Source: Undaria pinnatifida
Lineage: Eukaryota > Sar > Phaeophyceae > Laminariales > Alariaceae
Length of the DNA: 64,000 bases
Assembly: GCA_012845835.1 (NCBI GenBank)
Contig: JABAKD010000016.1
Location: forward strand, 24,418,553 to 24,482,552
Reading direction: 5' to 3'
Shown here: piece after piece, positions 37,341 through 47,133 of the stretch
Layout of the letters: every line of letters starts with the position of its first letter
Numbering within the stretch: position 1 is the first letter of the stretch
Translations under genes and position numbers: made by a program
The notes under the pieces: generated by a model
What the model was told of the DNA's origin: nothing
The model's database searches: none
The model's input: the letters and a program-made list of their open reading frames with translations, nothing else

Positions 37341-37603
37341 GGTAATACCCGGGGTAAATACCCCGAGTATGGTTTGTACGTACCCTACAGAACACAACCT
37401 TGCAATATTCGACCCCCATGCATACAACATATCAACCCAATACCACATACCACATCCCTCCACCATGGCGTATCCCGCATCGATCCCGTATCCCATATTG
37501 TACCCATACCGTATTCCACGCCCACACCGTATCCCATGCGTAACACTCTGTACCTTACCCCACATCCATGCCATGTCCCACAACAATATCGCATTCCTAG
37601 CTG

Positions 37604-40187
37604 ATGAACGAGCGAGCCGATGCGATCGAGAGGAGATTGAAGGGGGGAGCGGCAGACCTGAGCGATCCCATCGAGCGCGTGAAGGAGCATTGCCGTCGGA
37701 TAGGGGCAACCAGCGTCAGATACCAGGCAAGGTCTAGGGCGCCACCTTCCCCCCTCCCTCTGTTTTATTTGTGTATCGGAGGTCGACGCATCTCATTGGC
37801 TGACCTGCCAATACACACCCCCCACCTCCCCTGCGCCCCGTAAAAAAAAACGAGCTGACCCCCACACAACTGGTGCACCAAGGTTTTGCAGTAAATAATG
37901 CTTGGAATCAGATTTGGATAGGATAATGCGTGCAGCAGTACCATGGAGAGGTTAGTCTACCAAGCGCCAAACGTCGTACAGCGGCAACCAAAGTCGCAGC
38001 GACAACTACAGTAGAATCATCCATTCGTATCGCCCAAAGCAGCGGTACTCATACCGACCTTGACCAGGGGAGACCATCGGCACTCACTCCTAGTTGTTTA
38101 CGTTGCTATTGTCGTTGTTTCGTTGTTGTTGTTTCGTTGTTGTTTCGTTGTTGTTGTTTCGTTGTTGTTGTTTCGTTGTTGTTTCGTTGTTGTTGTTTCG
38201 TTGTTGTTGTTGTTCTCACCGTAGTCTAGTCTGTCGTAACGTCAGACACGCGTGAACAGGCCACAGTAAACACGCACTACCAGCCTATATATACGTGACC
38301 TCCGGGCGGAGCACGGTGTGAGCAACACGCCGTCCAAGAACTATAATAATTCTGCTAAGAAGCAGCAAAGCAGCAGGGAGGTCCTGCTCCCGGTATGTCG
38401 AAACGTCCGACGTATCTCCCTGTTGCTCCCCTGAACCGGCATTCCACAAAGCCTAACCATTTCTGAACATCTCGCCGGGCCCACCTGTGTCGACTTGTTG
38501 AAATAAACCACCAAGCAGTGGGTGCCGCCGAAATACTACGACACGTCGTTGGAGGAGCGAGCGAGAGAGCTGGGCTGTGCACCGGAGCAGCTGTGCAAGA
38601 CGATGATCATGGAGAACAAGGCCTTCGTGGAGGTGAGACGGTGCAAAGCAAAAAAAAAACAGCAGCCGACCGACCCGGTATACCCGGTACAAGATGAATT
38701 GTTGAAAACAGGGCCCCAAGGGTCTAGTGCTCCCGCTGGTAGGAATTTCCCCCTCAATGCAGCATAAGGTTAGTCGGGTAGGGGTGAAGTAACCGTTTAC
38801 TTTCCACAGTCGAGGGACACCATATGAACCTTACTGCTTGCAAGGTCCCATTGGTAGGTTGTTTTGTGGGCATGTGAGTTGGTTGACCATGAAGTTGCCA
38901 CCTATTATTAGGTAGGTATTAGTTGGCTAGGTTGTACAGTTATTAATGGTTGCACGCGGTGTTTTTGCGGGGTTGTGCTTCTTTTCTATCTGACAGGCGT
39001 GTTTGTGCCTTAGGCTATGTTTTATGTTATCAATAGACGAAAAATAGCAATTGATGAGTAGTATTGAAACCGTCGAAGGTCACAATCTTCGACCAACCCC
39101 ACCCACAAAAAATCACCGACTAAAGTGGTCAAGAAATATGTTTTCCTGCCATTTTTAAGTTTCTAACCTATTTTATAAAAATATTTCGCGGACGTCAGCC
39201 GTGAGTTACTTTGTTCCGTGGGTTGGTTGGCGTTGGGCTTATGTCATTCGTCCGTTGCAGTACTATTTTCACATTTTTCCCAACCCAACAGTTTTTAGAA
39301 ATCGTGAATACCCTGTCATGACGGAGTAGAAGTCACTTAGTTCAATTATGAACTACTTGGCCACTCAACAAGAAGTGGTCAAGTCTAGCCAACCCACCGC
39401 CCCTCCCATGACAGTTGAACTGTAACTGTCAAAATATCGCAACGCCTCCCCTGTGCAGCAAGCCCCGTCGGGGGGACAATCGGACGCCTCCGATCCCACG
39501 ATGAACCGATTTTACCTGGTGGTGGTGCAGTACGCAGCGAAGTTAAGCTCGCAGAAGATCTCCGCGGCAGTGCTGCGGCTTAAGCCGGGAGGGGAGCGGC
39601 TGTCACGGGCGCGGTGCAACCTGCAAGTTGCCCCAGAGGAGGTAGGATGCGAGGGAGGACAGAAAGGCGCTTGGTTGTTGTTGGTGTTGCCGTTGTTGTT
39701 GGTGCGGTTGTTGTTGCTGCTGTTCGTAGTGTGGTGATGTTTTGTTGTTGCTGTTATCGCTGTCGTCTTCGGTGGGTAAATAGTATTATTTGTTGAAGAA
39801 TTGTATTCGCAAGGCACCTACCGTTCCTGCAAATAGCCATGCCACCACGACCAACACTATCACCATCACAAGTGGAACCTCCACTCCACCATCATATCCA
39901 CCATCGTCACAATCACCATCGCTTGTCGTCGTTTCATTGGCCAGGTCGGCCTATCCCTGTCGGGTTTCCCCCATAACGGCGTTAGCGCTTTTGGCGGGCT
40001 CACTCCAGTCCCCATCATCTTGTCCGAGGCGGTCTTGACCATGCGACCCGCTTACGTTTGGATGGGGGCGGGACACCCTTTACTCAAATTGGGTGTCAGT
40101 GCTAAAGACCTTGTGAAAGCGGGAGCTATTGTGGCAGACATCTCCACCCCTAGGACGGGGGCTGTGGGCGAGGGTGATTCCGATTAA
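37604..40187 (+). CDS. YbaK/ProX-type aminoacyl-tRNA deacylase-like protein, 220 aa, 4 exons
   Basis: Exons are 37604-37726, 38519-38632, 39459-39641 and 39945-40187; all junctions are phase 0 and the total is 663 nt with TAA. Intron 1 has a GC donor (CAG|GCAAGG); the others are GT-AG. Residues 1-41 form a helical N-terminal segment (IERVKEHCRRIGATSVRY). Then comes the YbaK/prolyl-tRNA-synthetase-associated domain: VPPKYYDTSLEERARELG, the lysine-bearing strand LCKTMIMENKAF, RFYLVVVQYAAKLS, PGGERLSRAR, and in the last exon SAFGGLTPVPIILSEAV and YVWMGAGHPLLKLGVSAKDL ending in AGAIVADIS. The family hydrolyses mischarged tRNA, such as Cys- or Ala-tRNA(Pro); the exact substrate here is unknown. 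The size and fold appear complete. Intron 2 contains a dispersed repeat with GTTGGCTAG motifs. The 5' flank is the minisatellite field. Confidence 0.92.
38113..38214 (+). repeat. GTTGTTGTTTC microsatellite in intron 1 of the deacylase gene
   Basis: A run of CGTTGTTGTTGTTTCGTTG-type units, about 100 bp long, lies within intron 1 (37727-38518). Confidence 0.9.
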
Positions 40188-40830
40188 GATTGTTGATATC
40201 AGCTATCGGTATACGTTGTATCGTGCTAGATAGCGCCGTATGTGGGAGGGAGTGCAGCCTTACAGTAGGATAGAGATAGCTTGCAAAGCTACTACTAGTG
40301 GTGCAAAGCTGTTTTTGCAGGTCGATTGATACTATGCTGAATAGGATATGTAGACCTATTACGTACGAGTAGAAATTAGTACCTCGTACTTCTGTGGCAT
40401 GTAGGTTGTGTAGACCTGTTATGTGTGGGTCGAGAGCAGGAGCTTTTTCATTGACAATTCTAAATATATATTTGTACGCGCTTCTGCAGACTATTATACA
40501 GAGCAATAACGTATGCAGACCTACTGTTACAAAGAAACAGCTTTGTACTTTTGTAAGCGTGCTACAGAGGAACACCTTCTGCCGAACCGCAAACTACAGG
40601 GTTGCTGCTGTTGCAGGACAACCACGGAGCTACTGTTGCAGAGCTTTTGTAAGGTTACTGCTCCACTCGATAGCTTTTGTACACCTACTGCGGAGCTACT
40701 GGCGTATAGCTACTGATACAGAGCTATTGCTGTGAGAGAATATAAATATATTATTCTCAACTACGACGGGCAGAAATGCGGAGTTCAGAATTTCCTCTCT
40801 CCCGGTGTAGATTAATAAAAGACTTGTAAC

Positions 40831-40907
40831 GACGTCAGCTGTGAGTTCGATAAGTTTAGGGTCGATACTAATCTTTGCGAGCTGCGTGAAACACCGGCCG
40901 CGCTCGT
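40831..40907 (+). repeat. dispersed repeat family A, copy 4
   Basis: It carries CGTCAGCTGTGAGTTCGA, then GTCGATACTAATCTTTGCGAGCTG and ends in CGGCCGCGCTCG, the counterpart of the CCGATCGCGCGTA end of copies 2 and 3. It begins about 640 bp after the deacylase stop. Confidence 0.65.
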
Positions 40908-41031
40908 TTATCCTATTATGGATGTCAGGGTGAATATCAACAGCTAACTGTTGTAATGATATCTACTGCTGAATGCAGTACACGTGCTATCATTATTATA
41001 CTTCATCCCAGCCAAGGTAGTAGGTTTTGAC

Positions 41032-41095
41032 CGGCGGAGTTCGGAAATCCTGGAATGCACATCGTCGAAGGCACGGGTTCGAATCTCAATTCGAA
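41032..41095 (+). repeat. tRNA-like SINE head
   Basis: CAAGGTAGTAGGTTTTGACC resembles an A box and GGGTTCGAATCTC matches a B box about 50 bp later. No cloverleaf closes, so a tRNA gene is unlikely. Confidence 0.4.
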
Positions 41096-41311
41096 CGTTT
41101 TCTCTTTCGAGAAACGCTTCATCGTGCATGCGTCTCTAAACAAGCACGCCTCCCCAGGTCCCCTCAAATGGAAAATATGTATTAGGAAGGGACGATAGAT
41201 AATTGTCAACCCATGGTATACGCCCCAAACATCTCGCCGTTCCAAGCGAGGAGGCTGTCACGCTTGTATTTGAACTGCAACGTATTCCACAGTATTTTCA
41301 AGTAGTTTGTT

Positions 41312-41440
41312 CCCAAAAGCGTGGGTGCAATTCTAAAGTGCCTTGTAGAACTGCAAAAAATAGTGCCATGTGCACTATTAATATTAATTTTGAGGTAGTT
41401 TTTTCCCTGAAATATGGGTAACTCTGAAGGGATTCAAGGC
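41312..41440 (+). repeat. dispersed repeat family Q, copy 1
   Basis: It shares GTGCAATTCTAAAG, CTTGTAGA, TGCAAAAA and a GGGTAA...AAGGG end with the segment at 44545-44690. No coding. Confidence 0.55.
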
Positions 41441-42864
41441 GTTTCAGCGCTGGACCTTGACACGTGCAGCATTGAAGGAGAAGGTGTGCACACCGTTTTG
41501 TGTTTTGTTTCTGAGAGAGTGAACACGTGAGGAGCTCTATACCTCACCCAAAAAGTTGTGTTTTTGAGTAAGCCAAAACGTTTTTGAGCAAGCTGAAAGA
41601 CGCAGTCTACGGTACAGGCTGGTTTGCGTTAAAAAAAAAAATGTATTCCCCGGCGAATGCCCACGCCATTTTTTTCTATTCAGACCGTGAACTTTTGCAC
41701 ACGTCTTCCATGTGCCACTGCGAAGACCTCACCTGTCGTTTTTCTTTTCTTTCTTTTCTTTCCTGATTTTTCATCAGTTAAGTTTTTTTTGAAAATGTGG
41801 CCCACCTTAGACCAAAATCTTTCGGCGAGGAAAAAGAAGAAAAAAACCCGGCCGGAGGTCGGGCCTCGGGATGGGCATGTAGAACACGTGTGCAAATGTT
41901 CAGGGTCTATCAGTCATAAACGGCGTGGGCATTGGACTTTTGTGCGTAAAAATGAGTAAGATACGTTATTTCCTTCAAATTTCTTGATTTTAGTGTACGA
42001 TCCAGTTTTCTCGCTAGATTCTGCTCAACGTTGAACACAGGCAGGTCAGATCTTCGATTTTTTGCGCGAAACAATCTACAGACATGCATGCCTTTTGGAG
42101 TGTACCTCCGACCGGTTCGTGCAAAATGCGGCGCATTTTTTCCCCCCCCCCTCCGCTTGGAAAAAACCTGAATACTATTGAAGAATGTGAAGGCTTGTCA
42201 CTGGTCGATACGAGTTTTATTTACTCCGAGAGACAACCCGAGGCCGTTCAAAAAAAAACTGGCCATGTCTCATCCTCTTCCAATGGTCATGGGGGATGAG
42301 TGTGATACCAAATATTTTCACCCTTTCTTTGACTGGATATCGCGAGCGGCAATCATTCGCCGGGGAGAGAATTTGGGTGTTTTACGTCAACCACAGCCTG
42401 TAGTAGAGGTTCGCCATTTTTTTTCTGAAGCTCCCCGTTTTGCAAAGAAAGCTCTAAACAAACCTCCCCCAAAAAGTGGTTTGGGGAAAACGAAAAGTGC
42501 TGCTCGATGATCAATCTCATGGCCCAGGCATACAATGGAAAAATACTGCTATAGACTAAACAAGAAATAAATATCGACGAGATTCTCCCTTAAGAAGCCC
42601 CGCCACTCCGAAAAAGATTAGTCAAAAAAGGAGCTAGACCTCTAGTCTATCGTCCGGCGACCGAACCCATGGCCTATATCGTACAGTGTTAGGTATAAAA
42701 CATATTTCTATATCGCGAAACCAAGGTGACATTCCGACGGTTTCGGTTTAACTTGGGTTAACAAGGAGCCCCGTCGTCCAGAAAAAAAAGGATAAAAAAA
42801 ATGCTACTACGGGTATGCCTCTATCGTGGCCCCCGTACTATTTCCAAGTAATTTGTGCCTTAAT

Positions 42865-43754
42865 AATGTTGTAAGGCTTAGTTTGGGTAAGTTATTATCG
42901 CCCTGCCGACGCCCTCCTCAGCCCAGAGTCGGGGGGCGACCCCAGGGTACCCTGTTTGCGCGTAACGTGGTACAGGGCTATGTACCGGCCTGTGTGCCAT
43001 TTTTTTTTCTTTCTTTCGTGTTGTATTGGTTCTACTTTGTTTTTTCGGCTAAACACTCCCCCCCCCTCGCGGGGCTGTAGGTGTTGCCACCTTCCATACC
43101 GGATATTTCTCGTTTCCTCGTCTAACCCCCCGCCATGCCGATGGCCCGCGGGAGGTTTTTGGCATGATTTCTCCCTTGTATTAGTGCCTGTGTTCCTCTC
43201 CATATCGACGAGGGCTCCATAGCCGGACCGTTAGAGGTGTGGGAGTGGGTTTTGAGGAGCTGCATCTTCGACTCATGGTATCTAGTTCTTAGACCGAAGT
43301 TTCCCGAATCTCCCATAGTTCTGCATATGCGGCTCATCAGGGTGGGCTAGTGTTATGATACGGCCTCGAAAGGCCTGTGATTATCCGTATTTGAGATAAT
43401 TCGGATGGGTTTCGTATGATAAGGTTGGCGTTTTTTATTCGAGATAGTCAGGAAATAGATCGGAGGCACGTACCTCCGATCTCGGAAGCCATCCGGTGCT
43501 CTGGTGGAATCGAATAAAGCTACGTCCCTACGAAGCCTACGGAAGTGAGTACTCTCCGAGGACCTGCTCAATTAGCAGGCTTGCAGGGGACACTCTTGTG
43601 TCTCCGCCCAATACCCTCGCATTAACCTTTTGCAATTGGTCAAACGGACTAATACCCCACTAGTTCCTTAACAAATGGCATATGGGGTATTAGTCCGTTT
43701 GATCACTTGCAAAATGTTAACCAATAGCTTACCCAAACTAAGCCTTACAACATT
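42865..43754. repeat. 27-bp perfect inverted repeats enclosing 836 bp
   Basis: The sequence starting AATGTTGTAAGGCTTAGTTT at 42865-42891 occurs in exact reverse complement at 43728-43754. Both are copies of the 5' end of the SINE family that forms the array at 44.1-44.5 kb. The enclosed DNA carries repeat family P and no gene. It may be two SINE copies in opposite orientation rather than one element. Confidence 0.7.
43345..43512 (+). repeat. dispersed repeat family P, copy 2
   Basis: This is an inverted counterpart of 15425-15596. The palindrome at 43457-43482 has one asymmetric position (GGCACGTACC). It begins with TACGGCCTCGAAAGGCCTGT, which can fold into a hairpin. Confidence 0.75.
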
Positions 43755-43992
43755 CCCCCCCCCTGAAAAACGGCGGGGTAACAGGTCGGCCGGATGATGT
43801 ACGGGCGGACGTGTCAAATATCCAGGTGGTTTCACCTCCTCCTGGTGATACCGGGGAGAGTGTTTTTCAAGTTCGACATGGTGTAAGGTTGTTGGTGGGG
43901 ACACAGAGTGCCCCCTGCAGGTCTGACAATTGAGCAGGTCCTCATACGAAACCATTGGCGGGGACACAGAGTGCCCCAGCAGGTCTGACAAT

Positions 43993-44072
43993 TGAGCAGG
44001 TCCTCATACGAAACCCATCCAAATGATCTCAAATTCGGATAATTACAGGCCTTTCGAGGCCGTATCTTGACA
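43993..44072 (-). repeat. dispersed repeat family P, partial copy 3
   Basis: It contains CATACGAAACCCATCCAAAT, GATCTCAAATTCGGATAA and the end hairpin ACAGGCCTTTCGAGGCCGTA. The palindromic half of the family is missing. Upstream, 43896-44009 holds two near copies of a segment with GGGGACACAGAGTGCCCC. Confidence 0.7.
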
Positions 44073-44104
44073 ATGATAATAATGGAGAAAGTCTGAAAAA
44101 GTTA

Positions 44105-44540
44105 ATCATTCATTCATTGTGGATGGTGGGATTTGAACCCACGACCCAAAAAGCCCATTGTCTGTCGACGACTCCATTTGTTAAGGTATTAGTGGGGTAT
44201 TAGTCCGTTTGACCACACTTGCAAAATGTTAACCAATAGCTTAAACCAAAACTCAGCCTTGTAACAATGGTGGAATTTGAACCCACGACCCAAAAAGCCC
44301 ATTGTCTGTCGACGACGCCATTTGTTAAGGTATTAGTGGGGTATTAGTCCGTTTGACCACACTTGCAAAAGGTTAACCAATAGCTTCAACCAAAACTCAG
44401 CCTTATGACAATGGTGGGATTCGAACCCACGACCGGAAAACCCATGGTCCTGCCGACGACGCCATTTGTTAAGGAATTAGTGGGGTATTGGTCCGTTTGA
44501 CCAGTTGCAAAAGGTGAGCCATAGCTTACCCAAATTAAGC
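44105..44540 (-). repeat. tandem array of three tRNA-derived SINE units, period 144 bp
   Basis: On the minus strand each unit has an A-box-like TGGTCAAACGG and, about 75 bp further, a B box GGGTTCAAATCC or GGGTTCGAATCC. The A-box copies are at 44205-44215, 44349-44359 and 44493-44503, exactly 144 bp apart. Complementary B boxes lie near 44129, 44272 and 44416. Partial copies of the unit's 5' side occur at 43637-43754 (inverted pair), 42865-42891 and 44960-45055. No acceptor-stem pairing was found, so these are not tRNA genes. Confidence 0.75.
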
Positions 44541-44544
44541 CTCA

Positions 44545-44690
44545 TAGCACTAAAAGGTAGGCGCAATCCTAAAGGCGCTAGTCCTAAAGTTTTTTAGTGC
44601 TCTGGACCTTGTAGAGGTGCAAAAATGATGCCACACTCTATTCCCAAGTAGTTCCCTAAAACACGGGTACAATTCTAAAGGGGCTATAAA
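44545..44690 (+). repeat. dispersed repeat family Q, copy 2
   Basis: It directly follows the SINE array and contains GGCGCAATCCTAAAGG, CTTGTAGAGGTGCAAAAA, then GGGTACAATTCTAAAGG. It is related to 41312-41440. Confidence 0.55.
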
Positions 44691-45022
44691 AAACTCTTTT
44701 CGGAGCCAAGTATGTACCTGGTACACAGTACACAGTGAAAAAAAGGCATTTTTACGTGTCTACAGCTAATAGTAGCGTGAGCGAGCAGCACGAGTAGGAA
44801 TATGTCGCACCCGTCACCTCAACGCCCCCTTGAATTGTTGTACTTCCCACTCCAATTGTATGATCCCCCAATCAGCAAGATGCCCGATGCTGTATTTGTT
44901 GTCCTTTTTCATCGCCAATGTTTTTCCTCTGTAGCCCCAAAGGAGTTACATCCCTTTATGTCAAGGTATTATTTAGTGGGGTATTAGTCCGTTTGACCAC
45001 TTGCAAAAGGTTAACCAATAAA

Positions 45023-45350
45023 TAGCTTACCCAAACTAAGCCTTACAACATTTGGAGCAGGCGTCCCCCACGGATGGAGTGTAGTAGGTATATATCGTCC
45101 ACACTAGAGTCAAAGATGCTGGTTCGTATCCTCCCGAGTACATACATCCGCGTGCTCGCCGGGATTTTTGCTTGCGTAAACAATTGACTATCGGAAAGCG
45201 CGAGAGCGCAAGTTAGCTAAATTCTAAATTCGATAAAAATCCACGAGCATAAAAAGCTGAAAAGCGGGAAGAATGCTGAACCGTATGCGCGATGAAAATG
45301 AAGGCACGTATCGGGGGGGGAGAAGGGAAGACACCTGTGACCACGGCTTG
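45023..45350. repeat. SINE fragment followed by a tRNA-like head
   Basis: GCTTACCCAAACTAAGCCTT at 45025 is the 5' end of the SINE family. Next, GAGTGTAGTAGGTATA and GGTTCGTATCC (45121-45131) look like A and B boxes. Further on, GCGGGAAGAATGCTGA and GCGATGAAAATGAAGGC match the sequence downstream of the tRNA-like head at 33788, so both may be members of one longer family. Confidence 0.45.
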
Positions 45351-45359
45351 TCTAGAGGA

Positions 45360-46950
45360 TCGCTGAGCTACGAGGGCAAATAAATACAACCGCTTACGAG
45401 TTGAGCTGGAAAGCAAAAAGTAATTATATGAGAAAAAAAAAACAAGAGATAGATGGACGCCCGTTTTTGTTTTTGGGAAGACTGCAACGGCCACACGGCA
45501 ACAACATTCTCGGGCTGCTGGGTTTTGGGGGAAATGCCCGACCTACGCTGTAAGGTGGCGGAAGACACGCGCGTGACACCGTGACACATATCATACGTGT
45601 ACACCACTCGTGTCGCTTTGTAAACTTCGCGCTCACGCAATTAGCCCTTTGGCGACTTCAATACATACCATTCCACATTAATTCCAATTGCAGTAGTGTG
45701 TTCTCCGAAGACGTGAGCGCGATATAAAGAGAAAGTTTATTAGGAATCGGGCACCGATATAAGAATAGACTAATCTGTTGTTTGTTTTAGAGAGAATTCG
45801 GCGTTATGGTTCATATTCTTTAGCTTGAGTACGAAGTACGTAGTATTTTTTTAATGAACACCAGGTAGACGGCTTCATAAAAAAGCACGTCGCCATCTTG
45901 TCGCCAAAAGTGGTTGTACCCGGTCCGAAAAGGTCAATGCAGTCAGGAGCCCCGTACTGGTATGGAGTATGACGTACAGCCGTATTATTAGTGCTATTAA
46001 TAGTATATTTTCTTTGGATTTTTATAAAAAATGAAAATACACTCCAGCTGTGAGATCGAAGATTTTGTCGAAACTAATCTTTGCAAGCTGTGTGTGGATT
46101 ATGTCTCATTCGTAATACCTACGCCTTCGTTAGTGCGCCAACCTCATGTCGCCGAATAAACAAAAGCAACCCCCCTTCCTTCTCCCACCCGACCTCATGT
46201 ACCAATACAAAAAGACTCTTTACCTATAACACCGCACCTACACCCCTTCTTGTTTACTGAGGGTAACCGAGCGTAACTAACCGCGACAAATCACACAGCT
46301 ATGATATCAACAAACATGCTTCGCCTCTACCAGACACCGTGCCAGAAACAAAAAAAAATACGCCTCGGACACCACCCGAACATTCCGAATATCAAACTTC
46401 AAATTTCGAGAATAGTTTTTCAATTTTTTACTTCGACAGCCAATTTCAAATTTCAAATTTCAAATGCTTCTTTGCACGCACCGCCGAGCTCGTCAGCACC
46501 AACCACGAGGAAAGCCTAACCATATGTGAAGCAGGCAGGCGAACTCGGGATATTCCCGTCTATGCCCCGCCTTCCATGTGGCTACTACAACGTAATACCA
46601 GGTACGCAAGTTGTCTTGGTTAAAGCTAGCGTAACAAATGTGCCCGTTGCCCTACGCTTGGGCACCCGTCCCCTAGCAAACAAGTCTTCTTTGTCTGATG
46701 ATTGATAATTAACTCATCATGATAAATTATGACTATAACCACCGCCACAACTACATATCGTCATCATTGCCATCACCACCTGTCGTCATGATTCATCGTC
46801 ACAATCATTGTGATCATCATCATCAACATCATCGTCATCAATGCTATCATCCCCAACTCCACCACCGTCCTCATCATCACTACACCACACCACCACTTTA
46901 ACCACTATAATCACAACCATGATTTCACCATCCTCATCCTCATCACCATT
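45360..46950. other. intergenic stretch, no recognised gene
   Basis: It contains repeat family A copy 5 at 46036-46098, an AAATTTCAAATTTC low-complexity patch near 46440-46465 and ATCATC-type degenerate repeats at 46719-46930. No exon is supported. Confidence 0.5.
46036..46098 (+). repeat. dispersed repeat family A, copy 5
   Basis: It starts AATACACTCCAGCTGTGAGA as in copy 3 and ends at CTTTGCAAGCTGTGTGTG; the CCGATCGCGCGTA end is absent. Confidence 0.75.
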
Positions 46951-46953
46951 AGC

Positions 46954-46954
<1 letters not shown>

Positions 46955-46994
<40 letters not shown>

Positions 46995-47083
46995 GCGGCA
47001 TCGACAATAAGCCACCGAGAAATACTGAACAAACATCTACCTACCTACCTACCTACCTACCTACCTACCTACCTGCCTACCTA
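46955..47083 (+). repeat. (CAG)n and (CTAC)n microsatellites
   Basis: About a dozen CAG units at 46955-46993 and about eleven CTAC units at 47037-47083. Both lie just beyond the 3' end of the USP48-like gene (stop at 47134, minus strand), probably in or after its 3' UTR. Confidence 0.9.
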
Positions 47084-47133
47084 TTTAGTCCACACCCCTT
47101 CCTGTTGTACTCCAAAAGCACCCACCTACCCCT

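Noticed and set aside
44105..44540. Cluster of three tRNA genes
   Set aside because: The B boxes are good but the A-to-B distance is too long for a normal tRNA without an intron, and no acceptor stem closes. The strict 144-bp period fits a repeated SINE unit.
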